Part shown: one piece after another, positions 53,989 through 62,277 of the stretch | How positions within the stretch are numbered: position 1 is the stretch's first letter | How the letters are laid out: each line of letters starts with the position of its first letter | Origin: an uncultured Oscillospiraceae bacterium | GTDB lineage: Bacteria > Bacillota > Clostridia > Oscillospirales > Acutalibacteraceae | DNA: 64,000 nucleotides | Assembly: GCA_900546785.1 (NCBI GenBank) | Contig: URED01000002.1 | Coordinates: 1 to 64,000, forward strand | Reading direction: 5' to 3' | Program-made: the position numbers and the translations under genes | Notes under the pieces: generated by a model | The model's input: only the letters and a program-made list of their open reading frames with translations | What the model was told of the DNA's origin: nothing | Databases searched by the model: none

Positions 53989-54993
53989 ATGAAGCAAAGA
54001 AAAATCGTTTCACACATTTGCAGGGTTGCTGCAATTCTTATATGCTTTTCAGGCACTTTGCACGCTTACGGCAACACTGTTTCTTTTGACAATGCAAATT
54101 TGTGGTTCGCAAACAAAGAGTGCTCTGTAACCGGGATAGAAGATGCGGCTTTAAACGGCTATATGCGTTATTATTTTGAGCAAAACAGTCTTTATTGCCG
54201 CATAAGCTACTCTCTTTCCGATCAAGAGATCATCAGCGATTCATCCGTTGTTGCATCTATCAAAAACGACAACAGGAGTTACAGCATTTCGTTCTCTGAA
54301 AACAGCGAAGATGATTTCTATTGTAACATTAATAAATGCTTTACCGAGCAAACAGCTTTGGGCCAGGAAATTCTGTTTATGTTGGAATTTACGGACAAAG
54401 AAGATAAAAATGTTGTGAACTCAATAGACATACTTTTAAAAATCAGCGGAAGAAATTACCACGTTACAACCGTAACAAGTCCGTATATTTATGATACTGA
54501 AACAGCGGCTGATAATACTGCGCCCTCCGCTAAAACAACCGCTGATTATGAATCAAAAAACGAAACGACAACGAAATTTGTCTATTCCGGCGGATACAGC
54601 TCTTACAGTGTTACGCAAAGCAATGAAAATGAAACCGTTACGAAATTCAGCGCTGATTCAAATAGAATATCGGATAACAACAGTGCGCATTATGATTCTG
54701 AATCAGAGTATTCCGCCGAACCATATGATGAATCAGACAGCAATAACGGCGAAATATCTGAAATTCCTGTTGAAAAGGTGACGGAACTCAGTCCTGAGGC
54801 AAAAGCGATGTATGCGCTTGCTTCATTGTTTGCCGTATGCGGTTCGGCGCTGCTGATTCGATATGCAGTTAAAACAAAGGCAAAGCAAAAAATCGTGAAT
54901 GAAGAAAATGCAGATACTGAAAAATCTGTTGCCGCCGAAAAAGAGGCGGAAATATCCGAAGATGTGTTTGATCTGCCAAAGAATAAGGAATAA
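53989..54993 (+). CDS. Secreted/membrane-anchored protein of unknown function
   Basis: A 334-residue protein I cannot name. An N-terminal signal peptide (about 1-26) is followed by an ectodomain of about 140 residues (WFANKECSVTGIEDAALNGY, SYSLSDQEIISDSS), then a Ser/Thr/Asn/Glu-rich low-complexity linker (about 165-262), a membrane helix (about 272-292, YALASLFAVCGSALLIRYAV) and a charged cytosolic tail. It is thus a type I membrane protein with a stalk. AGGGG precedes the ATG at 53989; a GTG two codons upstream is less likely. It has its own promoter and no terminator before the convergent mscL gene. Confidence 0.72.
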   Translation: MKQRKIVSHICRVAAILICFSGTLHAYGNTVSFDNANLWFANKECSVTGIEDAALNGYMRYYFEQNSLYCRISYSLSDQEIISDSSVVASIKNDNRSYSISFSENSEDDFYCNINKCFTEQTALGQEILFMLEFTDKEDKNVVNSIDILLKISGRNYHVTTVTSPYIYDTETAADNTAPSAKTTADYESKNETTTKFVYSGGYSSYSVTQSNENETVTKFSADSNRISDNNSAHYDSESEYSAEPYDESDSNNGEISEIPVEKVTELSPEAKAMYALASLFAVCGSALLIRYAVKTKAKQKIVNEENADTEKSVAAEKEAEISEDVFDLPKNKE

Positions 54994-54997
54994 AGAT

Positions 54998-55423
54998 CTA
55001 TTCCTGTTCTGTTATTTCTGCCGCATCATCCTCTAAAATTGAAGTGCAGTGCGGGCAGCGTGTTGCGTTTATATCTATCTCGCTCATGCAATACGGGCAT
55101 TTTTTTGCAGACGGAGATTCTGCCGCTTCCTTTTTCTTTCCTATGGTCATGACCTTGTTGATGACTTTGAGCAGGCAAAACAGCACGAATGCCATGATGA
55201 TAAAGTTTAAAAACGCAGAAACGAATGAAGATAAAAACCCAAGGAGCTCTTGTGTTGTGTACCTTGCCGCGCCCGTAATAAACTGAAGCAGCGGATTAAT
55301 GAAGTTATCCGTCAGTGCATTTACAACTCCTGTAAAAGCACCGCCTATAATTATGCCGACTGCCATATCGAACATATTGCCTTTAAGTGCAAACTGTTTA
55401 AATTCCTCAATAAATTTTTTCAT
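54998..55423 (-). CDS. mscL: Mechanosensitive channel MscL with C-terminal zinc ribbon
   Basis: The 141-residue protein begins with a standard MscL: FKQFALKGNMFDMAVGIIIGGAFTGVVNAL (first helix) and a second helix about 68-93, FLNFIIMAFVLFCLLKVIN. In place of only the usual helical tail it ends in a zinc ribbon, CPYC-x10-CPHC (about 111-128), and an acidic tail. MscL opens under membrane tension to release solutes in osmotic downshock. The ribbon is unusual; similar fusions occur in some Firmicutes (from memory). The gene is alone on the minus strand. Confidence 0.93.
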   Translation of the reverse strand: MKKFIEEFKQFALKGNMFDMAVGIIIGGAFTGVVNALTDNFINPLLQFITGAARYTTQELLGFLSSFVSAFLNFIIMAFVLFCLLKVINKVMTIGKKKEAAESPSAKKCPYCMSEIDINATRCPHCTSILEDDAAEITEQE

Positions 55424-55513
55424 ATTCTTCTCCTTTAAACCATTACGTTTGATTAAGCAAGAAAGATAAATCCGCCCATAAAAACGGTTTCGAATTTACC
55501 TCTTTTGCTTAAT

Positions 55514-55545
55514 GAAAAAGCAGCTGCCTGCATGCAGACAGCTGC
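55514..55545 (-). terminator. Terminator after dapB
   Basis: On the minus strand GCAGCTGTCTGC and GCAGGCAGCTGC (55545-55520) form a 12-bp stem with one mismatch and a 2-base tip, followed by TTTTT. It ends the asd-dapA-dapB operon. Confidence 0.85.
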
Positions 55546-55550
55546 AATTT

Positions 55551-56300
55551 TTATTTAATAAGATCTTTCATGGAATACATACCGCAGCTTTTGTCTTTCA
55601 TAAACTCTGCTGCATTTACAGCGCCAACAGCAAAGATCTCCTTGCTCCGCGCGGAGTGAGAAAGTGTTATGATCTCATCTCTGCCGGCAAAAATGATCTC
55701 GTGTTCACCCACGATTGTGCCGCCGCGTACGGAATGCATACCGATCTCATTTTTACTGCGTTTTTCACGCTTGCTGTGGCGGTCATATTCATATTTTAAC
55801 GGCTCGTCAAATTCTTCGCATATCGCATCCGCAAGCATAAGTGCCGTTCCGCTCGGGGCATCGATTTTCTGATTATGGTGTTTTTCCACGATCTCTATAT
55901 CAAAATCCTTGCCGAGTATATCGGCTGCCTTTTTAGCAAGGTTTGCAAGCAGATTGATGCCAAGGCTCATATTGTATGTGAAGAAAACCGCGCTTTCTTC
56001 AGATGCTTTCTCAATCTGCTTTTTTTGATTATCATTGAATCCCGTAGTGCCGATAACCAGCGGTGTAGACGTCTTTTTTGAATAATCAAGAAGTCCGTCT
56101 ATAAGCACAGGATTTGTGAAGTCGATAACGACATCGGCTTGCTCCTGCACCTTATCTATAGAATCATAAATGGGAAAATTGTCTGACTGTGTATTCAGAT
56201 CAACCCCCGCTACGATTTCACAGTTTTCACGGCCGGCAACAACGCTTTGAATGGTCTTACCCATTTTGCCGTTTGCGCCGCTTAAAATAATTCTTGTCAT
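55551..56300 (-). CDS. dapB: 4-hydroxy-tetrahydrodipicolinate reductase
   Basis: A 249-residue NAD(P)H-dependent reductase in lysine/diaminopimelate synthesis. Signs: ILSGANGKMGKTIQ (Rossmann loop, residues 4-17), VIDFTNP near 79, IGTTGFN near 103, and EKHHNQKIDAPSGTALMLAD near 138, the active site. Its product path also supplies dipicolinate for spores. Third gene of the minus-strand asd-dapA-dapB operon; a terminator follows. Confidence 0.96.
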   Translation of the reverse strand: MTRIILSGANGKMGKTIQSVVAGRENCEIVAGVDLNTQSDNFPIYDSIDKVQEQADVVIDFTNPVLIDGLLDYSKKTSTPLVIGTTGFNDNQKKQIEKASEESAVFFTYNMSLGINLLANLAKKAADILGKDFDIEIVEKHHNQKIDAPSGTALMLADAICEEFDEPLKYEYDRHSKREKRSKNEIGMHSVRGGTIVGEHEIIFAGRDEIITLSHSARSKEIFAVGAVNAAEFMKDKSCGMYSMKDLIK

Positions 56301-56323
56301 TTTAAAATTCCTTTTGCCGTGTT

Positions 56324-57214
56324 TTATTTAATAAGTCCGTATTCGTTCATAATATTTCTGAGCATGGCTTTGTTTTCTTCGCTCATATCGATCAGCGGCA
56401 GTCTGCAATGACCTGCGTCATATCCGATCAGGTTTACCGCTTCTTTAACGGGGATCGGGTTAACATCGCAGAAAAGCGCTTTGGCAAGCTTCATATACTT
56501 ATCCATTAAAGCCTTGGAGCCTTCCTTATCTCCGTCAAGATACTTAGCAACGATATCATGCGTTTCCTGCGGGCAAACATTTGAAAGGACGCTGATCACA
56601 CCGAGTCCGCCTCTTTCCATGATGTCATAGATCTGATCGTCATTGCCGCTCCAAATATTCAGTTCATCACCGCAAAGCTCGTGAATTTTCGCAATCTGCT
56701 CAAGATTTCCGCTTGCTTCTTTAACTCCGTTGATCCTCGGAAGCTTTGAAAGCTCATATGCGGTTTCGGGAAGTATGTTCATACCTGTTCTGGAAGGCAC
56801 ATTATATAGAATGATGGGTTTATCAGTTGCGTCGTGAATCGCTTTATAATGCGCTATAAGACCTTTTTGACTCGTTTTATTATAATACGGCGTTACAAGC
56901 AGCAAAGCGTCCGCACCGTCTCTGCACGCTTCCTGGCTCAGCTCAATAGCAGTTCTGGTAGAGTTAGAGCCGGTACCGGCTATGACCGTGCATCTGCCGG
57001 CTACATAATCAACGCACCATTTAATACATTCCGAATGTTCGTCAACCTCAAGCGTAGAGCTTTCGCCTGTAGTGCCGCAAACAACAATAGCATCCGTGCC
57101 GTTTGCGATCTGCCAGTCAATAAATCTGCCGAATTCATCGTAATTTACCGTGCCGTCCTCTTTCATAGGGGTGATTATGGCTACAGCAGCTCCTGTAAAT
57201 ACAGGGTTCTTCAT
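56324..57214 (-). CDS. dapA: 4-hydroxy-tetrahydrodipicolinate synthase
   Basis: A 296-residue class I aldolase-type synthase joining pyruvate and aspartate semialdehyde. VCGTTGESSTLEVDEH near 45, YYNKTSQKGLIAHY near 107, LYNVPSRTGMN near 136 (catalytic Tyr) and NGVKEASGN near 163 (Schiff-base Lys) are present. Length is typical. Lies between asd and dapB, with about 23-30 bases on each side. Confidence 0.97.
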   Translation of the reverse strand: MKNPVFTGAAVAIITPMKEDGTVNYDEFGRFIDWQIANGTDAIVVCGTTGESSTLEVDEHSECIKWCVDYVAGRCTVIAGTGSNSTRTAIELSQEACRDGADALLLVTPYYNKTSQKGLIAHYKAIHDATDKPIILYNVPSRTGMNILPETAYELSKLPRINGVKEASGNLEQIAKIHELCGDELNIWSGNDDQIYDIMERGGLGVISVLSNVCPQETHDIVAKYLDGDKEGSKALMDKYMKLAKALFCDVNPIPVKEAVNLIGYDAGHCRLPLIDMSEENKAMLRNIMNEYGLIK

Positions 57215-57244
57215 ATCTAAACACTCTCCTTAGTTCTAAATAAA

Positions 57245-58330
57245 TTAATCCATGTAACCTTCGGCGCACAGGAGCTCTGCAAGGAGCACCGCTCCGCCGG
57301 CAGCGCCGCGAAGTGTATTGTGGGAAAGGCAAACGAATTTATATTGATACTGCGTATCTTCTCTAAGTCTGCCGATAGAGATTGCCATGCCGTTTTCAAG
57401 CATTCTTTCCGATTTGATCTGAGGTCTGTCGTCCTCCTCAAAATAATTCAAAAACTGCTTGGGTGCTGAAGGGAGGTCAAGTTCCTGCGCACGGCCTTTA
57501 AAGCTTTTCCAGATCTCTTTCATTTCGTCAATAGTAGGTTTATTTTCAAAGTTAACAAACACAGCGCCAAGATGACCGTTTGAAACGGGAACTCTGATAC
57601 ACTGCGCCGTAAAATTCGGCTTATCTGCAGATTGGATCACATCGCCTTCGATTTTACCCCAAAGCTTAAGCGGTTCTTTTTCACTTTTTTCTTCCTCACC
57701 GCCGATATACGGGATTACGTTATCTATCATTTCGGGCCACGTCTCAAAAGTTTTGCCTGCACCGCTGATTGCCTGATATGTGCAGACAAGCACATCTTTA
57801 ACACCGAATTTATCGTGGAGCGGGTAAAGTGCAGGAACATAAGATTGCAAGGAACAGTTTGATTTTACCGCAATAAATCCACGCTTTGTGCCGAGTCTTT
57901 TTCTTTGCGCAGGAATGATCTTAATATGGTCGGCATTCAGCTCCGGCACAACCATTGGCACATCCGGAGTAAAACGATGCGCACTGTTGTTGGAAACAAC
58001 GGGGCATTCATGCTTTGCATACGCTTCCTCAAGCTTTTTAATTTCATCTTTTTTCATATCAACTGCGCAAAATACAAAATCAACTTCAGAAGTGATTTGG
58101 TCAATATCTGCAGTAGCGTCCCGAACGATCATATCTTTTACATTTTCGGGAATATCAACATCCATACACCATTTTTTGCCGACTGCATCCTCATATTTTT
58201 TGCCTGCAGACCTTGATGAAGCCGCAAGACTCGTGATATTAAACCGCGGATGACCGGCAAGAAGTGTAATAAATCGCTGACCCACCATGCCCGTAGCGCC
58301 GACTACGCCAACATTATATTTTTTAGCCAT
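57245..58330 (-). CDS. asd: Aspartate-semialdehyde dehydrogenase
   Basis: A 361-residue enzyme of the larger (archaeal/fungal-like) Asd group. The NADP loop is GVVGATGMVGQRF at the N-terminus, the nucleophile lies in AVKSNCSLQSYVP near 155, and SGAGKTFETWPE and RVPVSNGHLGAVFVNF follow. The frame runs 33 codons further up, but AGGAG before the ATG at 58330 and the standard N-terminus set the start. First gene of the dap operon; makes the common precursor of lysine, threonine and methionine. Confidence 0.95.
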   Translation of the reverse strand: MAKKYNVGVVGATGMVGQRFITLLAGHPRFNITSLAASSRSAGKKYEDAVGKKWCMDVDIPENVKDMIVRDATADIDQITSEVDFVFCAVDMKKDEIKKLEEAYAKHECPVVSNNSAHRFTPDVPMVVPELNADHIKIIPAQRKRLGTKRGFIAVKSNCSLQSYVPALYPLHDKFGVKDVLVCTYQAISGAGKTFETWPEMIDNVIPYIGGEEEKSEKEPLKLWGKIEGDVIQSADKPNFTAQCIRVPVSNGHLGAVFVNFENKPTIDEMKEIWKSFKGRAQELDLPSAPKQFLNYFEEDDRPQIKSERMLENGMAISIGRLREDTQYQYKFVCLSHNTLRGAAGGAVLLAELLCAEGYMD

Positions 58331-58419
58331 AATGATTCTCCTAACTGTAATAAAATAAAACTTGTAAATTGATATACAATAGAATATAATATTAGACGGC
58401 TTTGCCATATCTTTATGAT

Positions 58420-58449
58420 ATAATATCACTTATTATATATATATGTCAA
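58420..58449 (-). promoter_or_regulatory. Candidate promoter for asd-dapA-dapB
   Basis: On the minus strand a perfect TTGACA (58449-58444), 18 bases, TATTAT (58425-58420). The -10 lies inside the palindrome TGATATAATATCA (58416-58428). About 90 bases separate it from the asd start. Confidence 0.6.
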
Positions 58450-58469
58450 ACAAAAATTACGGAGACTTT

Positions 58470-59501
58470 ATGAAAACTTCAGACTTTTATTATGACCTGC
58501 CGGAAAATTTAATCGCGCAAACTCCCGTGGAGCCAAGAAACGCATCGCGACTCATGGTTTTACACAGAAAAAACGGCAGTATAGAACACCGTGTTTTTAA
58601 AGATCTTGCCGAATATCTTAACCCCGGCGATTGCCTTGTGCTGAATGATACAAGAGTAATTCCCGCAAGGATTTACGGCGTTAAAGAAGAGACAGGCGCT
58701 GTTGTAGAATTTTTACTGCTTTCACAGAAAGAAAATGATGCTTGGGAATGCCTTTGCAAGCCCGGAAAACGTGCAAAAACAGGCACAAAATTTTCTTTCG
58801 GCGGCGGTAAGCTGATAGGCGAGATCGTTGACGTTGATATTGACGAGGGAAACAGATTTGTAAAATTTACCTGCAAGGGCAGTATTTATACCGTTTTGGA
58901 CGAGATCGGCTCCATGCCGTTGCCGCCTTACATTAAAGAAAAACTGAAAGATAAAGAGCGTTATCAGACTGTTTACAGTAAAGAGCTTGGTTCGGCGGCT
59001 GCGCCAACAGCCGGACTCCATTTTACGCCCGAGATGCTGGAAGAAATTAAAAATATGGGTGTAAATATTGCAGAGATCACACTTCATGTAGGTCTTGGTA
59101 CGTTCCGCCCGGTTAAGGTGGATGATGTTACTAAGCACAAAATGCACACAGAGCATTATGTTATGCCGCAGGCGGCTGCCGATCTTATCAATCATACTAA
59201 GAAGAACGGCGGCAGGGTTATTGCTGTCGGAACCACTTCCTGCAGAACGATTGAATCTGTAGCTGCAAAAAACGGTTGTATTTGCGCTGATGAGGGGGAT
59301 ACATCAATATTTATTTACCCGGGATTTGAGTTTAAGTGTATGGATGCTCTGATAACCAACTTTCATCTTCCGGAAAGCACGCTGATTATGCTTGTATCCG
59401 CCTTTGCGGGCTATGACAATATCATGAATGCTTATAAAACGGCTGTTGCGGAAAAATACAGGTTTTTCAGTTTCGGAGACGCAATGTTTATTGAGGATTG
59501 A
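58470..59501 (+). CDS. queA: tRNA epoxyqueuosine synthase QueA
   Basis: The 343-residue enzyme transfers ribose from SAM to preQ1 in t[58 protein letters not shown] and [13 protein letters not shown] are typical QueA blocks. The frame is open to 58443, but CGGAGA before the ATG at 58470 fixes the start. It diverges from asd and precedes tgt, its pathway partner, by 2 bases. Confidence 0.96.
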   Translation: MKTSDFYYDLPENLIAQTPVEPRNASRLMVLHRKNGSIEHRVFKDLAEYLNPGDCLVLNDTRVIPARIYGVKEETGAVVEFLLLSQKENDAWECLCKPGKRAKTGTKFSFGGGKLIGEIVDVDIDEGNRFVKFTCKGSIYTVLDEIGSMPLPPYIKEKLKDKERYQTVYSKELGSAAAPTAGLHFTPEMLEEIKNMGVNIAEITLHVGLGTFRPVKVDDVTKHKMHTEHYVMPQAAADLINHTKKNGGRVIAVGTTSCRTIESVAAKNGCICADEGDTSIFIYPGFEFKCMDALITNFHLPESTLIMLVSAFAGYDNIMNAYKTAVAEKYRFFSFGDAMFIED

Positions 59502-59503
59502 TA

Positions 59504-60637
59504 ATGAAATTTACAGTTTTAAAGGAAGAAAATAAAGCAAGACGCGGCGTTTTTGAAACCGTCCACGGCACGGTACAAACGCCTGCTTTCATGAATGTTG
59601 CCACTGTTGCCGCAATAAAGGGAGGGCTTTCCGCCGATGACCTTGAAAATATCGGCACGCAGGTCATGCTTTGTAATACATATCATTTGCATGTAAGGCC
59701 GGGTGAAGATATTGTTTACAAGTCGGGCGGACTGCATAAGTTTACTACATGGGACAAGCCTATTTTGACGGACAGCGGCGGTTTTCAGGTGTTTTCACTT
59801 GCAAAGCTGAATAAGATCAAAGAAGAAGGCGTAACGTTTCGATCTCATATAGACGGAAGAAAGATCTTTATGGGTCCGGAAGAATCAATGCAGATACAAA
59901 GCCGCCTTGCTTCCACGATTGCGATGGCTTTTGACGAATGTGTGGAGAACCCCGCTTCTTATGAATATGCAAAAGCTTCCTGTGCAAGGACTCTGCGCTG
60001 GCTGGAGCGTTGTAAGGCGGAGATGGATAGATTGAACGCTTTGCCGGAAACGATCAACAAAGACCAGCTTTTATTCGGCATCAATCAGGGCTGCACTTAC
60101 GATGATCTCAGAATAGAGCATATGAAAGAGATCGCAAAGCTGGATCTTGACGGCTACGCGATCGGGGGACTTGCAGTTGGCGAACCCAAAGAAGATATGT
60201 ATAGGATCATCAGCGCGGTGGAGCCGTATGCGCCTAAGAACAAGCCCAGATACTTGATGGGTGTGGGAACTCCGGGAAATATTTTGGAAGGCGTCAGCAG
60301 GGGAGTAGACCTTTTTGATTGCGTCATGCCAAGCAGAAACGCCCGTCACGGGCATTTGTTCACGAATGATGGAATCATCAATATTAATAATTCAAAGTAT
60401 ATTCTTGATGATTCACCTATTGACAAACAGTGCAAATGCCCGGTGTGCCAAAGATACAGCAGGGGATATATTCGTCACCTTATGAAAGCAAACGAAATGT
60501 TAGGCATGCGCCTTGCCGTTATGCACAATCTCTATTTTTATAATAACCTTATGACTGAAATACGCAGTAATATCGAAAACGGAAGTTTCAAGGATTTTAA
60601 AAATGAATATTGTGTAAAACTTGATACGCGTATATAA
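59504..60637 (+). CDS. tgt: tRNA-guanine transglycosylase
   Basis: The 377-residue enzyme swaps guanine 34 for preQ1. It has ILTDSGGFQVFSL near 87 (catalytic Asp), GINQGC and IGGLAVGEPKEDMY, FDCVMPSRNARHGHLFT near 260 (nucleophile Asp) and the zinc site CKCPVCQRYSRGYIRHL near 308. A TTG two codons upstream overlaps queA, but GAGG fits the ATG at 59504 better. yajC follows with its own promoter, the usual queA-tgt-yajC order. Confidence 0.96.
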   Translation: MKFTVLKEENKARRGVFETVHGTVQTPAFMNVATVAAIKGGLSADDLENIGTQVMLCNTYHLHVRPGEDIVYKSGGLHKFTTWDKPILTDSGGFQVFSLAKLNKIKEEGVTFRSHIDGRKIFMGPEESMQIQSRLASTIAMAFDECVENPASYEYAKASCARTLRWLERCKAEMDRLNALPETINKDQLLFGINQGCTYDDLRIEHMKEIAKLDLDGYAIGGLAVGEPKEDMYRIISAVEPYAPKNKPRYLMGVGTPGNILEGVSRGVDLFDCVMPSRNARHGHLFTNDGIININNSKYILDDSPIDKQCKCPVCQRYSRGYIRHLMKANEMLGMRLAVMHNLYFYNNLMTEIRSNIENGSFKDFKNEYCVKLDTRI

Positions 60638-60644
60638 AAAGTTC

Positions 60645-60673
60645 TTGCAATTTATGGTATTTCTTTATATAAT
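60645..60673 (+). promoter_or_regulatory. SigA promoter for yajC
   Basis: TTGCAA (60645-60650), 17 bases, TATAAT (60668-60673), 35 bases before the start. Confidence 0.82.
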
Positions 60674-60708
60674 AAGAACACTGTTAAATAATTCGGAGGT
60701 AAAATCAT

Positions 60709-61161
60709 ATGGATTTTAATTTTATTCAGCTTTTCGCAAGTACTTCCACCGCTTCGGGAACAAGCACAACAAGCTCCTATTCCATGCTTATCGTCATGGT
60801 TGTTCTCATCGTGGTTATGTACTTTGTAACGATCCGCCCGCAAAGAAAACGTCAAAAAGAAGAACAGGAAATGAGAAATTCGCTGGAAATCGGTGATGAG
60901 ATTATTACGATCGGCGGTATAGTCGGAAAAGTTGTTACGATCAGAGAAGAAGATCTTGTTATAGAAACCGGCGCAGACAGAACGAAGATGAAGATACAGC
61001 GCTGGGCTGTTAATACCAACAAGACTAAGATGGAACAGCACAGAAAAGAAGTTGAAGCCGCTAAAGAGGCTGCTAAGAAAAAGAAAGAGGAAAAGGCTGC
61101 CGCTAAAGGTAAGGCCGCAAAAGCAAAAGACAGCCCTTCCGAAACTGAAGAAAAAAAATAA
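60709..61161 (+). CDS. yajC: Preprotein translocase accessory protein YajC
   Basis: A 150-residue YajC. One membrane helix (about 24-44, SMLIVMVVLIVVMYFVTI) is followed by RPQRKRQKEEQEMRNSLEIGDEIITIGGIVGKVV, the family signature, then a long Lys/Ala/Glu-rich tail (about 115-150), longer than usual. It assists SecDF in the Sec channel. CGGAGG precedes the ATG. A terminator follows, overlapping the next gene's start signal. Confidence 0.95.
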   Translation: MDFNFIQLFASTSTASGTSTTSSYSMLIVMVVLIVVMYFVTIRPQRKRQKEEQEMRNSLEIGDEIITIGGIVGKVVTIREEDLVIETGADRTKMKIQRWAVNTNKTKMEQHRKEVEAAKEAAKKKKEEKAAAKGKAAKAKDSPSETEEKK

Positions 61162-61190
61162 TTCAGATACGAACGAATCGGTAATATTGA

Positions 61191-61237
61191 AAAGCTCCTT
61201 TGAATATCCTTTATTGGATAAGCAAAGGAGCTTTTTT
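61191..61237 (+). terminator. Terminator overlapping the next ribosome binding site
   Basis: Bases 61191-61202 and 61223-61234 form a perfect 12-bp stem; an inner 5-bp stem (61205-61209 with 61216-61220) closes a 6-base loop. The T6 tract ends at 61237 and the next ATG is at 61238. The Shine-Dalgarno AAAGGAG (61224-61230) lies wholly in the 3' arm. Confidence 0.88.
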
Positions 61238-61642
61238 ATGAAAAAAATTAAATCTTCGATCGACAGCAAGTTGTTATTCACGTTTATTTTTAAATCCATA
61301 GTTATCAGTGCGGTTACCGGCGCCGCTTTGTCGGCACTGGCAGCATTTATAATATACAAACTTGATATTAGTTTTGAATATTCGCAGTATTTTTCTGCAG
61401 TGATAACGGTTATAACGGCTGGAGCAACATCGTATTTATGTTCTATGTCTTTCAAAAACAGCGGTTTTTTGATAGGCATTGTTTCCATAATGCCTATGCT
61501 GTTATTCTCCTTTATCAATATGATAGTTAATAAGAACACGCTTTGGCTCTTTATTGTCAAGTTAGCGCTGGCTGTGCTTATAGCCGGTCTGACAGGTGCG
61601 TTTGCCGTTAAAAAATCAAAAAAGATAAGGATCGGAAAATGA
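61238..61642 (+). CDS. TIGR04086 family membrane protein
   Basis: A 134-residue protein with four membrane helices (about 15-38, 50-68, 74-97, 105-125) and a basic start (MKKIKSSIDSK) and end (KKSKKIRIGK). The size, helix pattern and place behind yajC match the TIGR04086 family, whose role is unknown. The frame is open much further upstream through yajC, but AAAGGAG sets the ATG at 61238. spoIIM overlaps its end by 4 bases. Confidence 0.8.
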   Translation: MKKIKSSIDSKLLFTFIFKSIVISAVTGAALSALAAFIIYKLDISFEYSQYFSAVITVITAGATSYLCSMSFKNSGFLIGIVSIMPMLLFSFINMIVNKNTLWLFIVKLALAVLIAGLTGAFAVKKSKKIRIGK

Positions 61643-62277
61643 AAGGTAAAGAATTATCCAATGATTTTAAAAAACAAACGGAAGAATTAAAAAATAAAGA
61701 TAAAAAAACGTTTTATGAGATATTTACAGAGTATAAGACGGTTATTTATTGCTCGTTGTTTTTTGCGGCGGGCTTGCTTTGCGGTGCATTTTTATATAAA
61801 AAATGCACAACCGATGTGCTTGATGAAATCATTACGGCTTCGGGAACAAATGAATTTTTAAATCTTTTTATAAACAATCTCGGATTTTATATGCTTGTTT
61901 TTTCTTTAACCGTTTTGCTCGGCGTTTGCCTGATCGGATTTCCGGTCATCAATGCGGTGCCTTTGGTCATAGGCATTCAAGCCGGTCTTAAGATCGCATA
62001 TTATTATCTGAATTACGGATTTAAAGGATTCGGTTACAGTATACTGATGATAGCTCCGTTTGTCTGCTCGTTTTTAACGGTCATTGTCTATACGATTTCA
62101 TTAAGCTCAGAGCTCAGCAAGAAAATTTATAATGTTACCACAGGAAAAGCCGATGATGAAAAGATCGAGTACAAAACGTATATGAAAAAGTATTTGCTTT
62201 ACGCACTGCTTACCGTAGGCGTTGCGCTTTTAAATTCAGGTATTACAGCGGCGCTTGGCGGTATTGTGGCAATATAG
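61639..62277 (+). CDS. spoIIM: Stage II sporulation protein M
   Basis: A 212-residue SpoIIM/DUF95 membrane protein with about five helices. FAAGLLCGAFLY near 45, NNLGFYMLVFSLTVLLGVCLIGFPVINAVPLVIGIQAG near 80-118 and APFVCSFLTVIVYTISLS are family features. SpoIIM scaffolds SpoIID and SpoIIP, which remodel wall during engulfment. It overlaps the membrane protein gene and is followed, on the other strand, by a XerD-type recombinase gene; Bacillus also has spoIIM near xerD (ripX). Confidence 0.93.
   Translation: MKGKELSNDFKKQTEELKNKDKKTFYEIFTEYKTVIYCSLFFAAGLLCGAFLYKKCTTDVLDEIITASGTNEFLNLFINNLGFYMLVFSLTVLLGVCLIGFPVINAVPLVIGIQAGLKIAYYYLNYGFKGFGYSILMIAPFVCSFLTVIVYTISLSSELSKKIYNVTTGKADDEKIEYKTYMKKYLLYALLTVGVALLNSGITAALGGIVAI

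Noticed and set aside
60652..61560. 302-codon minus-strand frame opposite yajC and the TIGR04086 gene
   Set aside because: Low-complexity Phe/Leu/Ser-rich reading that mirrors Lys/Glu-rich yajC; both plus-strand genes have start signals and family matches.
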